Assembly (NCBI GenBank): GCA_023512255.1
Contig: JAILZY010000084.1
Location: 1 to 14,260, forward strand
DNA: 14,260 bases
Source of the DNA: a bacterium
GTDB lineage: Bacteria; SZUA-182; DTGQ01
Reading direction: 5' to 3'
Part shown: positions 1 to 8,067 of the stretch, piece by piece
Position numbering within the stretch: position 1 is the stretch's first letter
How the letters are laid out: each line of letters starts with the position of its first letter
Made by a program: the position numbers and the translations under genes
The notes under the pieces: model-generated
The model's database searches: none
Seen by the model: the letters and a program-made list of their open reading frames with translations, nothing else
Told to the model about the DNA's origin: nothing

Positions 1-434
1 ACTTTCTTCTCTCTTTATTTTCTCTCCTCCCCTTTATATTTTCAACATTATTTTTTCAACATGGGGAACATCTGCTTATTTGAAACCTAACCGGAAAGGT
101 CGTGCCAAACAGCCAAGTCGTAACTAAGATTAAACATACTACGTCTGTAATTAAGTATTATTGTCTATTAGCTTTTTTTTAAAAAAATTTTTAATCGGCT
201 AATCAGGCAAGCAGCCAGGGGGCGGAAGTTTTGGCTGGGATCTTTTGGCTTGGATATAGAGCCTTTAGCTGGACATAGAAAGGAGGGTATGAATCTTGCT
301 TTAATTTTTAGAGATAAGGCCTGCTCGCAAGAAGAGCAAAAATATTATGCATACTAAAATTTTTAATTATAGAGCATTTTTAGTTTGCTGTTTAATCCTG
401 TTTTCATGAGACCTCACAGAATGGAGGTAGGTCA
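1..434. other. AT-rich intergenic region upstream of the giant secreted protein
   Basis: No gene is convincing here. The first 45 bases are a pyrimidine-rich tract. A 10-bp direct repeat, ttttcaacat, occurs at 39-48 and 53-62. A T8A7 run at 173-187 is flanked by attagc (167-172) and gctaat, which could fold into a weak AT-rich hairpin. A 22-codon ORF starts at ATG 289 behind AGGAGGG, but its Shine-Dalgarno spacing is only about 2 nt, so translation is doubtful. No clear -35/-10 pair was found for the downstream gene. Confidence 0.6.
423..428 (+). promoter_or_regulatory. Ribosome binding site of the giant secreted protein
   Basis: GGAGGT lies 6 nt before the ATG at 435. It supports this start over the in-frame ATG at 486, which has only a weak GAGAG upstream. 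Confidence 0.8.
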
Positions 435-3400
435 ATGAGTACGTGTAAGTCTAATAAATTAGTACGTTTTTCCCTGAGAGCAGCAATGCGCAGGTCAGCC
501 TGGATTTGTTTAATAGCTCTTTTGATCCTCATGGGACGTGGCCTCACTCAAGTTGAGGGTCTGACCAAAAGTGTAGCCCAAGGTGGCATCAGGGGAAAGA
601 TCACCGATCAGAGCAGCCGCTCTCTGGCCAATATTCAGGTTATGGCCATAAAGCAGCCAGAGACAAGTTTCCCGTATGGATATTATGCTTATGGGTATCC
701 TACCCCCTATGACATAGGCCTTCTGCCGCCCTGGATGCCTAAGGAATTAAGCCAAGAATTCAACCATGCTTCCAATCCCTATCTTTATCCGTATAGACCG
801 TATGGCTCCTATGGTCCGTATGTCTCTAGCAGCGATTTCTTGCCCCCTGAGGTTTACCAAACCCTGAGCGCAGCAGATGGAAGCTTTTCCCTCACCGGCC
901 TGCCGGAAGGAAGGTATAGGCTTTGGGCCTATGATTCTGATAGCTGCAAATATGCGCCTTCGATCTTCGGCCTTGATGCCTCGCAGGCAATAGCTGGGCT
1001 ATATTATTATCCATCGAGCAACGCTGGTATCCTGGTTAAGGTTAAGAGTGGGCAGACTACCGAGCCGATCAATCTGTCCATGTCTTTGGCCGGAAAGCTG
1101 TCCGGCAAGGTAGTTGATGCAGCTACAGGTTCGCCGATCAGCAGCGCCCGCATCCAGGCGATGGGTCCATATTGTTATCCTCCCTTCTGGACCCTTTCTG
1201 ACTCTAGTGGGAAATTCACCTTTTCTGCTCTGCCAGAGGGAGAATACAGGCTGAGCGCGATGGCTGAAGGATACATTGCCGGATATTCCGGTTATGGGCA
1301 GTATGGGCTGGAGGATGTATATCAGGTCCTGCCTGGGCAGGAAATATCTGGTTGCACTTTGAGCTTGAAACTTGGCGGCGCAGTCTCTGGCAGGATCACC
1401 AGCCAAGTTGATGGGAAACCGATTGCCGGGGCTGAGGTTATCTGCTTTATGACCGCTGATCAGCCAGGTTATGTGGTCTCTAGTCCGGTTCTCAGCCAGG
1501 CTGATGGCACCTACCGAATTAGCGGCCTTGAGCCTGGCAGCTATGTCCCCCTGGTTCAATATGCTCCTGGTTTTCAGGGTGCGTATTGTCCGAATACGCA
1601 GGATAGAGAGCAGGCCAGGCAAATCTTAGTAGAAGCGGGAGTCGAGACCGGCTCGGCTGATATCCAGCTTGCTCCAATAAAAGCCAAAGGGATTATCCGG
1701 GGGCGGATCATTGATAAGGCTAGCGGCCTTCCGGTGGCTGGGATCCAGGTCAGTCTTACAAGATTAGATTATGAACCGTATATTGGCCCACTTCTACCCA
1801 CAGAGCCAGGAAAGGTAATTATCATGAGAAATCGGGCTGAGGCAGTCGCAGGTTCTGCCCCGGCTGCGGGCACGGCCTCCTCGCCTACCGTCATAACTTC
1901 CTCGCCTAATGCATATGATGCTCCGGTTGCGGCCCCGCAAGCCTCTCTGCTCATGACTCCGGCCACATCGGATACGGGCATGGTTATGACCGGATACGTC
2001 TCTTCCAGCAGCCCTGGATTGTCATCTTATTATCTTCCCTATGACCCTTACTACTATAGCCCTGCTGGCGAGCCCTCTCCACTCTTCTATTTGCCGTCTG
2101 TGGCGGCAGCCCGGATTAATCCAGTCCTGACCGATGAGCAGGGAAGGTTTGAATTCGGCGGCCTGGAAAACGGAAAATATGAATTGACCATCTATGATCC
2201 GCAAGGCAACTACCTTGGCAGCCGCTATCCAGAATATCCAGCGATCAACTGGGCTGACTCCTATTTACCTCCAGAGTACCTTGAGCTGTCCGAAAAGAAG
2301 ACCTTAATCGAGGGCATCGAAATCTCTCTGGTCCGTGGAGGATGCCTTGAGGGCAAGGTCCTGACCGGCTCTACTCCCTTGGCTGGAATTTGTGTCAGTG
2401 CCATATCGGTAAATATGGGCTATAAAGGAGGATATTACTATTATTATGGCGGCAGCGGATCGCAGAATGTAACCGATACGGCCGGAGAATTCACTATCCG
2501 CGGCCTGGCTGAGGGAGAGTATATGCTGGTGGCCAGAGATGAGATAGGAAATCGAAATTACTTAGCCACCTTCTGCCAGAGCGCCGGAGAGGATAAGCCT
2601 CAGGTATTTAAAGTAACCTCAGGTAGTACCACCTCTGGCCTAGTAATCTACATGAAGCCGGGAGCCTCGATCAGCGGACGGGTTTTGGACCAGGCTGGAG
2701 CTCCTCTGGCTGGAATCACGGTCAGTGCAAATATTGAGCAATGGCCTGCTCTTGATCCGAACAAGCCTTGGGCTTATTACTCCTTATCAACCAGCGCAAG
2801 CGCTATGACTGCCAAGGATGGCACCTACACCCTGGTCGGCTTATCTGAAGGGAGCTATGTGCTGAGGACCTGGGATAAGGATCAAATCTATCTTGAGGGC
2901 TGTCAATCTGGCCTGACTGTGTCTGCTACGGATAGCCTATTTGCACCTGATATGGTCTTGACCAAGAGCTCGATTCTTTCCGGTAAGGTAACCTCCTCAA
3001 CCGATGGCCAGCCTTTGGCTAATATCTTGATTTTGGCAACCAGACAATACCTTGCCGATTATTCTTTGAGCGGAAACAAAGGCGAGGCACCTGCTTACGA
3101 TGAAGCCCCTTACACCTACTCTGACTACTGCGGCGCTTCTCAGATCACCTATCAAGCCCAAGCCTACACCGGCAAGGACGGCACTTATCGAATATGCGGC
3201 CTTGCGGCTGGAAGCTACCAGCTTGAAGCCCAAGATCACCAGAGGGAATATCTACCAGTCCAATACGGCTTAGGAGCTTCCCCTGGGTTGGTATCTGTCA
3301 CTTTAGGCGAGGAGAAAAGCGGCCTTGACTTTTCCCTTGTTCGGGGCGGAATGATTCGAGGCACAGTTCGGGATGCGGTTAGTGGTGAGCCAGTTTCTGG

Positions 3401-6299
3401 AGTAACAATTATGGCCCAGATGGTGTCCCAGTTAGGGTATTCCGGCAGCAGCCAGGCAAGTGGCGGTGGATATACTACCAGCGGCAGCAGTGGATATGTC
3501 TCTTATTACGGTTTAGCCTATTCTGTCCCGCCAGTGGAGGTAAGCTATGGATATGCCGCTGTTCCACCAGAAGCAGGAGCAGGGGCGCTTATGTTGAAAG
3601 GAGAGCAACCTATTTCAGATGCTAGCCGGGGATCTCTCTATATCAAGATGATTCGGGGCCAAATAGGCCAAGAGGTTGAGATTCCGATTATCCTCAGCAC
3701 AGGCTCGAGCGAGGTTTTCTCCCTTGGCTTTGAAGTAGTCTATGATCCAGGTGCTCTGGAATACCTTGGCTTTGAAAAGGGGACTTTAGCCTCTTCCTTG
3801 AGCATGTTCGATGCCTCCCTGATTGAGCCTGGAAGAATTAGAGTCGGCGGATACTCTTTCGTTGCCTCCATTCCAAGCGGAGCAGCCGATGAGCTGATCA
3901 TTTTGAAATTCAAGGTCGATGGTGGGCTGTTGAATCAATGTTATCCCTTGGAGCTAGAAAATCTCATGGACGATCTGGCTGGCTTTGCCGCTAATTCTGG
4001 ATTTTTCTGCACCGGCACTGCTGAGCCTGCTGGAACTTATGCCGGCCCCTCCCCTACCTCGATGCCTGCTGAGCCAGCTTCTGGCTTGACAGTTGAACCC
4101 ATGATATCTGCTCTGCCTATGGTCATGCCTGTATCCACACTAGTTGCTCCTGTGGAGCCGCCTCCTGTGCCGCCAAGCGGTATCACCCCACCAAGCGGCG
4201 GGCTAACTAACTATGGACAGTATCCTGCCCCAGAGATGATCACCGGGGGGATTTACGCCTCGACTCCCACTGACAGTCAAGGGAGGTATATCTTGATAGG
4301 GCTGCCGCCGGGAAAATACCTGCTGTTTGTTTCACCGGCTGAGAAAAACTACCTGGTTCAGTATTATGGAGGTACTGACGAAAATGAAGCAGCGCCGATA
4401 GAGATCGCGGCCGAGCAGGTGATCGAGAATATCAATTTCAACCTGACCGCAGGCATAATTCTCAAGGGCACAGTCAAAGACGCAGCATCCGGCAAGCCTA
4501 TCACTACCGGATGTTCGGTCAGCCTGGCCACTGAGCAGGGATCATATCTTAAGACCACTTACACCAACTTAGCCGGAGAATACCAATTCAGCGGGCTTCG
4601 TCCAGGAAGCTACCTAGTTACGGCCTCAGGCTGTCAGGATTACCACGATGGCTCATACCGCTTGCCAGGGACCGATCCGAAGGCAGCAAGCCCGATCAGT
4701 GTCTCTGCCCCAGGTCCGATAAAGGGGATCGATATCCTTCTCCAGCCTAAAGCCTCAATCAGCGGTCGGGTAGTTGATGAGTTCGATAAGAAGCCACTTC
4801 CCAAAATATTGATTGCAGCCATTCCAAAATCGCTCTCTTCGCCTTTCTATAGCAGCGTTTATTCTTCAGATGTTTATCCTTATCCCTATTATGGATCTCA
4901 AGCCATAACCGATGCTGATGGCCGCTACACGATCAAGGGGCTGGAAGAGGGGGATTATCTGATCCTGGCTCGCGATCCTGTCCATATCTACGGTCAGGAG
5001 TATTACCAAAATGTCCCTGTTAGCCAGCCAAACAAGGCTGCTGTCATCCATGTAAGCCGCTCAGAAGCCAAAGAGGGAATCGACCTTGAGCTTCAGGTTG
5101 GGGAAACCTATAGCGGCCAGGGAAGCAGCAGCAGTCAGGCTCAGCCAGCCACGACTAGCCAAAATTATGGGTATTCTTCAGGTTACCTAGCCATTACCGG
5201 AAGCTCCAACCTTTATGGCTCCAGCACTTTCTTAGGAGGGGCTGGCTATGGCGCTATTGATCCTAGTCGGCAGGCACAATGGGGTGAGCTTGTAACAGGT
5301 CAAAATCCGGCTCAACCTTCACCTTCCTCTCAACAGCAGGTACCAGCCAATATTCAGCCTCCACAAATCATCTCATCAAACTCTGTGGATAAGATCAAGG
5401 CTGGCCGCACCTTCAAATATCAGCTCAAGGTCGATAGCCAGGCAGCTAATAACGACCTGCTTACCTACAGCCTGACGCTTGGCCCTGAAGGGATGGAAAT
5501 TGATCCTAACACCGGCCTGGTTCAATGGAAACCATCCAATCAAGATGCCGGCTCACACATCGTTCAGATTTTGGTTGATAATGGCTATGGGCAGATAGCT
5601 TCCCAGGCATTTCGTTTGCGGGTTGAGGAAGATACTACGCCGCCGCCTGAGGTTACTAACCTGACCGCAGTCAAAGGGGATGGAAAAGTCATCCTCTCCT
5701 GGACCCCGCCTGTGGACCGAGATGAAGACCTGGCGGATCAAATCCTCTATATTGGGGAAGGAAAAGAGTATGGTGCAGGAATAAGCCTTGGGAAAAACAC
5801 CAGAGGGTATACCGTAGAGAACCTAAAAAATGGCCAGTCGTATACCTTCAAAATCGTAGCTGTGGATGTGCTGGGGAATGCTAGCCGGGAAGCGACCACA
5901 TCTGCAACTCCAGCCAAAGAGCAGACCGCGGCAGCTGGCGGAGGCGGCACTGCCTTGTGGCCGAGCTGGTATTCAGTATTTCCGTCAACAAACCCATTCC
6001 TGGGAAATACTACTCTGGGAGGCCTGTGGGGAAATAGCTGGCTATCCTCCCTGAACGCTCCTTCAATCTGGTCAGCCTCTTCGCTATGGTCTGGCAGTCT
6101 ATTCAACAACGCCTGGTGGGGCAACAACACCTGGAACACCTGGTGGGGCAACAACACCTGGGGAATGACCTCTTCCCTCTGGACATCTCCATCCTGGTCA
6201 TCATTGCTTTGGCCTGGCAGCGCATCTGTTCTGGGAGGGCTAGGGGATTCTTGGTGGAATTATCCCCAAAATTCGTGGAGCTGGAAATTGAATTGGTGA
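435..6299 (+). CDS. Giant secreted multidomain surface protein: ~10 carboxypeptidase-regulatory-like repeats, cohesin, Ig, Fn3, Trp-rich tail
   Basis: This 1954-aa protein has an Arg-rich N-terminus and a hydrophobic segment at about 22-34, consistent with a Sec signal peptide. About ten CarboxypepD_reg/CnaB-like repeats follow (starts near 51, 221, 316, 419, 636, 744, 846, 972, 1341, 1440). Each has a G-x-(V/I)-x-(D)-x-x-x-G-x-P-(L/I)-x-x strand pair and ends in a D-G-x-(Y/F)-x-(I/L)-x-G-L-x-x-G-x-Y motif. Loops between the two halves are rich in Tyr, Pro and Gly. Residues about 1064-1195 look like a cohesin domain (VEIPI, FEVVYDPGALEYLG and LILKFKV strands), inserted within repeat eight. 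A Ser/Gln-rich linker (1555-1640), a putative-Ig domain (1641-1732) and a fibronectin III domain (1735-1825) come next. The last 114 residues hold 20 Trp. No catalytic motif is visible, so a structural, adhesive or scaffold role is inferred. Transcription stands alone, convergent with the permease gene. Confidence 0.9.
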   Translation: MSTCKSNKLVRFSLRAAMRRSAWICLIALLILMGRGLTQVEGLTKSVAQGGIRGKITDQSSRSLANIQVMAIKQPETSFPYGYYAYGYPTPYDIGLLPPWMPKELSQEFNHASNPYLYPYRPYGSYGPYVSSSDFLPPEVYQTLSAADGSFSLTGLPEGRYRLWAYDSDSCKYAPSIFGLDASQAIAGLYYYPSSNAGILVKVKSGQTTEPINLSMSLAGKLSGKVVDAATGSPISSARIQAMGPYCYPPFWTLSDSSGKFTFSALPEGEYRLSAMAEGYIAGYSGYGQYGLEDVYQVLPGQEISGCTLSLKLGGAVSGRITSQVDGKPIAGAEVICFMTADQPGYVVSSPVLSQADGTYRISGLEPGSYVPLVQYAPGFQGAYCPNTQDREQARQILVEAGVETGSADIQLAPIKAKGIIRGRIIDKASGLPVAGIQVSLTRLDYEPYIGPLLPTEPGKVIIMRNRAEAVAGSAPAAGTASSPTVITSSPNAYDAPVAAPQASLLMTPATSDTGMVMTGYVSSSSPGLSSYYLPYDPYYYSPAGEPSPLFYLPSVAAARINPVLTDEQGRFEFGGLENGKYELTIYDPQGNYLGSRYPEYPAINWADSYLPPEYLELSEKKTLIEGIEISLVRGGCLEGKVLTGSTPLAGICVSAISVNMGYKGGYYYYYGGSGSQNVTDTAGEFTIRGLAEGEYMLVARDEIGNRNYLATFCQSAGEDKPQVFKVTSGSTTSGLVIYMKPGASISGRVLDQAGAPLAGITVSANIEQWPALDPNKPWAYYSLSTSASAMTAKDGTYTLVGLSEGSYVLRTWDKDQIYLEGCQSGLTVSATDSLFAPDMVLTKSSILSGKVTSSTDGQPLANILILATRQYLADYSLSGNKGEAPAYDEAPYTYSDYCGASQITYQAQAYTGKDGTYRICGLAAGSYQLEAQDHQREYLPVQYGLGASPGLVSVTLGEEKSGLDFSLVRGGMIRGTVRDAVSGEPVSGVTIMAQMVSQLGYSGSSQASGGGYTTSGSSGYVSYYGLAYSVPPVEVSYGYAAVPPEAGAGALMLKGEQPISDASRGSLYIKMIRGQIGQEVEIPIILSTGSSEVFSLGFEVVYDPGALEYLGFEKGTLASSLSMFDASLIEPGRIRVGGYSFVASIPSGAADELIILKFKVDGGLLNQCYPLELENLMDDLAGFAANSGFFCTGTAEPAGTYAGPSPTSMPAEPASGLTVEPMISALPMVMPVSTLVAPVEPPPVPPSGITPPSGGLTNYGQYPAPEMITGGIYASTPTDSQGRYILIGLPPGKYLLFVSPAEKNYLVQYYGGTDENEAAPIEIAAEQVIENINFNLTAGIILKGTVKDAASGKPITTGCSVSLATEQGSYLKTTYTNLAGEYQFSGLRPGSYLVTASGCQDYHDGSYRLPGTDPKAASPISVSAPGPIKGIDILLQPKASISGRVVDEFDKKPLPKILIAAIPKSLSSPFYSSVYSSDVYPYPYYGSQAITDADGRYTIKGLEEGDYLILARDPVHIYGQEYYQNVPVSQPNKAAVIHVSRSEAKEGIDLELQVGETYSGQGSSSSQAQPATTSQNYGYSSGYLAITGSSNLYGSSTFLGGAGYGAIDPSRQAQWGELVTGQNPAQPSPSSQQQVPANIQPPQIISSNSVDKIKAGRTFKYQLKVDSQAANNDLLTYSLTLGPEGMEIDPNTGLVQWKPSNQDAGSHIVQILVDNGYGQIASQAFRLRVEEDTTPPPEVTNLTAVKGDGKVILSWTPPVDRDEDLADQILYIGEGKEYGAGISLGKNTRGYTVENLKNGQSYTFKIVAVDVLGNASREATTSATPAKEQTAAAGGGGTALWPSWYSVFPSTNPFLGNTTLGGLWGNSWLSSLNAPSIWSASSLWSGSLFNNAWWGNNTWNTWWGNNTWGMTSSLWTSPSWSSLLWPGSASVLGGLGDSWWNYPQNSWSWKLNW
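6112..6161 (+). repeat. 27-bp-period tandem repeat in the Trp-rich tail
   Basis: An identical 23-bp block occurs at 6112-6134 and 6139-6161, a period of 27 bp (9 codons). It encodes the heptapeptide WWGNNTW twice, at residues 1894-1900 and 1903-1909. This suggests recent tandem duplication within the coding sequence. Confidence 0.9.
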
Positions 6300-6306
6300 T
6301 GGGGCA

Positions 6307-6427
6307 TTATTATTAAGAGGTTTAAGGGGGGAAACCTTTTTAAGGGGGAAAAATCTTATTTAAGGGGAAAACCCTTTTGAAAAAGGGTTTTCCCCTTAAA
6401 ACCCCTTTCCTAAAACTTTAATAATAA
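6307..6427. repeat. Intergenic inverted-repeat element filling the gap between convergent genes
   Basis: Perfect 10-bp terminal inverted repeats, ttattattaa (6307-6316) and ttaataataa (6418-6427), bound the element. Three degenerate direct copies of a TTTAAGGGGG-AAA-CCTTTT unit of roughly 20 bp start near 6321, 6340 and 6359. Their complement follows on the right. The design resembles a MITE or REP-like element but encodes nothing. Whether it recurs in the genome cannot be seen from this window. Confidence 0.6.
6359..6400. terminator. Probable bidirectional terminator with a perfect 20-bp stem
   Basis: Positions 6359-6378 pair perfectly with 6381-6400 around a 2-nt loop (ga). The stem is built of TTTAAGGGG, AAAA and CCCTTTT blocks. 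It sits between the stop of the giant protein gene (6299) and the stop of the permease gene (6430), so it could terminate both. There is no long uninterrupted T-tract directly after the stem on either strand, so termination is inferred from position and stem strength. Confidence 0.6.
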
Positions 6428-6429
6428 CC

Positions 6430-7866
6430 TTATTCTACACTCAATACTTCTAACGCTGCCGATGGATCTTCTGCATCTTCCCTTTTCGCACTCTTTCTGA
6501 AATAAAGATAAACAAGATAGCCTAATCCAATAGTTCCCAAACCATACAAAGAAACAACAAGTCTGCTTCTTATCGAATAATATATAATCCAAAGATTACC
6601 CAAAATAAAAAAAATCGCACTAAAGGGATAGCCAAAGGTTTTATATTCTCTTTTTACCTCAGGATACTTTATCCTAAGAATCATAAGACCCACCACAGTC
6701 ATCATGGCAAACAGAGAAAGGGTAAAGCCAATATAAATAAGCAGCGTATCAAAGGCTGAGGTAAGTACCATAAAGATAGCAATAGATGCCTGAAGAAAAA
6801 GAGATCGAGATGGTGTTTTATATATCGGATTAACCATAGCAAACTGCTTGAAAAAAATCCCATCCTTGGCCATAGCGTAATAAACCCTGGGGCCAGCTAC
6901 AATCATGGCACTTGTGGCTGAGAGAATGCCTATGGAAATCGCCACGGCAAGATAGGGGCTAATATGATGGCCAAATAAGGCGGCTGCAGCTCGCTCTCCA
7001 ACTTCTAGCACCCCACTCATTTCGGTAATTGGCAAAGCATAGATAAAAACGGCATTTAGGAGAAGATAGAGACAAATAACCAAAAATGTCCCACTAAATA
7101 GGGCCAGGGGAATATTGCGGGCAGGATTTTTGATTTCACCACCAAGATAAACCGCTGCATTCCAGCCACTATAGGCAAAGGAAATAAATATTAGAGAAAC
7201 AGCAAATTTATCTGAAAATATGGTTCCTAAATTCAACTGAGTGAGAAAATTTTCTCCTGCGCCCCGGCCAAACCAAAAACCAGCCATGACTAATAGGATT
7301 ATAAAGGCGATTTTGAAAATGGTTAATCCATTTTGAACCTTGCTGCCCAAAAATAAACCCCAAGAGTGAATTAGAGAAAAAAAGACAATAATAGCTACAG
7401 CCAGCAAGGTATGAGGAGAAATCGTAACTAGGTTATTCCCTAGGAGGGAAATGACTACACTCCCTCCAGTGGTGATTGGACAAGCTTTAAAAAAATAGGT
7501 AGCAAAGGCTACAGCCGAAGCGGCAATGGGAGCAGAAAATCCTACAATTAACGATATCCAGCCAGAGAGAAAGGCCATTGCCTGACCAAAGCTCTCCCGC
7601 AGGAACACGTATTCTCCCCCTGAGTGAGGAAACATGGCTCCCAATTCTCCATAACACAGGGCGCCGCAGAGGGCAAAAATCCCCCCCAACAGCCAGCAAA
7701 GGAGCATAGCCCCAGGATCACCCAATTCCTTGATGATAAATCCTGAGGTGGTATATATACCAGTGCCGATCATATTGGCCACAACTAAAATAAATGCCGA
7801 AAATAGGGTAAGTTGTCTCTCTAGGTGAGCAGTGCTTTTTTCTCCCTTTATTTTTCCTTTATTCAT
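6430..7866 (-). CDS. APC-superfamily amino acid permease
   Basis: This is a 478-aa multi-spanning inner-membrane transporter with about 12 predicted helices. Family signatures visible are the glycine-rich substrate loop GTGIYTTSG at 34-42 in TM1, a G-E-L-G-A-M-F-P-x-S-G-G-E-Y segment after TM2, and Y-S-G-W-N-A in the middle of the chain. Together these are typical of LAT/YfnA-like amino-acid transporters that move amino acids by proton symport or exchange. The substrate cannot be told. The start chosen is ATG at 7866, preceded by GAGAAGGA with about 9 nt spacing. A longer in-frame reading back to a TTG at 8067 would translate through a GC-rich hairpin and is rejected. It lies 201 nt after the DUF4198 gene, so membership of the metal operon is uncertain. 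Confidence 0.88.
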   Translation of the reverse strand: MNKGKIKGEKSTAHLERQLTLFSAFILVVANMIGTGIYTTSGFIIKELGDPGAMLLCWLLGGIFALCGALCYGELGAMFPHSGGEYVFLRESFGQAMAFLSGWISLIVGFSAPIAASAVAFATYFFKACPITTGGSVVISLLGNNLVTISPHTLLAVAIIVFFSLIHSWGLFLGSKVQNGLTIFKIAFIILLVMAGFWFGRGAGENFLTQLNLGTIFSDKFAVSLIFISFAYSGWNAAVYLGGEIKNPARNIPLALFSGTFLVICLYLLLNAVFIYALPITEMSGVLEVGERAAAALFGHHISPYLAVAISIGILSATSAMIVAGPRVYYAMAKDGIFFKQFAMVNPIYKTPSRSLFLQASIAIFMVLTSAFDTLLIYIGFTLSLFAMMTVVGLMILRIKYPEVKREYKTFGYPFSAIFFILGNLWIIYYSIRSRLVVSLYGLGTIGLGYLVYLYFRKSAKREDAEDPSAALEVLSVE

Positions 7867-8024
7867 GTTTTTGATTCCTTCTCGTTTAGGATCCGATACT
7901 CTCTCTCTGCCCAAGCGAATACCCTCAACCCAAAGTCCGCTTCCTTTGGTGCCTATTGAGCCGCAGAGAGGTGGAGCAGGCAGATGCCAAATTTCGATTA
8001 CCTCAGCATGAAGGATCCCTCCCC

Positions 8025-8054
8025 AATCGGCGGGATCAGAAGACCCCGCCGATT
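8025..8054 (+). terminator. GC-rich hairpin with T-tract on the plus strand
   Basis: The arm aatcggcggg (8025-8034) pairs perfectly with cccgccgatt (8045-8054) around a 10-nt loop. The T-run follows the stem only on the plus strand (gatttttcc). On the minus strand, where the flanking genes lie, the A-run precedes the stem. It could block antisense transcription, or act as a post-stop mRNA hairpin after the DUF4198 gene. Confidence 0.5.
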
Positions 8055-8067
8055 TTTCCTTCCACAA

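Noticed and set aside
70-130. Resemblance to a GEMM/c-di-GMP-I riboswitch (gccaaacagcc) upstream of the giant protein
   Set aside because: The conserved GACGCAAAGCC core and matching tetraloop-receptor helices are not present; only a short partial likeness is seen.
289-357. A 22-codon ORF with AGGAGGG upstream
   Set aside because: The Shine-Dalgarno to ATG distance is about 2 nt, too short for efficient initiation, and the peptide has no recognisable features.
999-1622. A 207-codon minus-strand ORF inside the giant gene
   Set aside because: It is a shadow of the repeat-rich coding strand, with no domain signature or ribosome binding site; the other long antisense frames inside the giant gene are rejected likewise.
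7867-8067. N-terminal extension of the permease by 67 residues to a TTG at 8067
   Set aside because: The extension is not hydrophobic, runs through a perfect GC-rich hairpin, and abuts the DUF4198 stop. ATG 7866 has a good ribosome binding site and gives a normal APC N-terminus.
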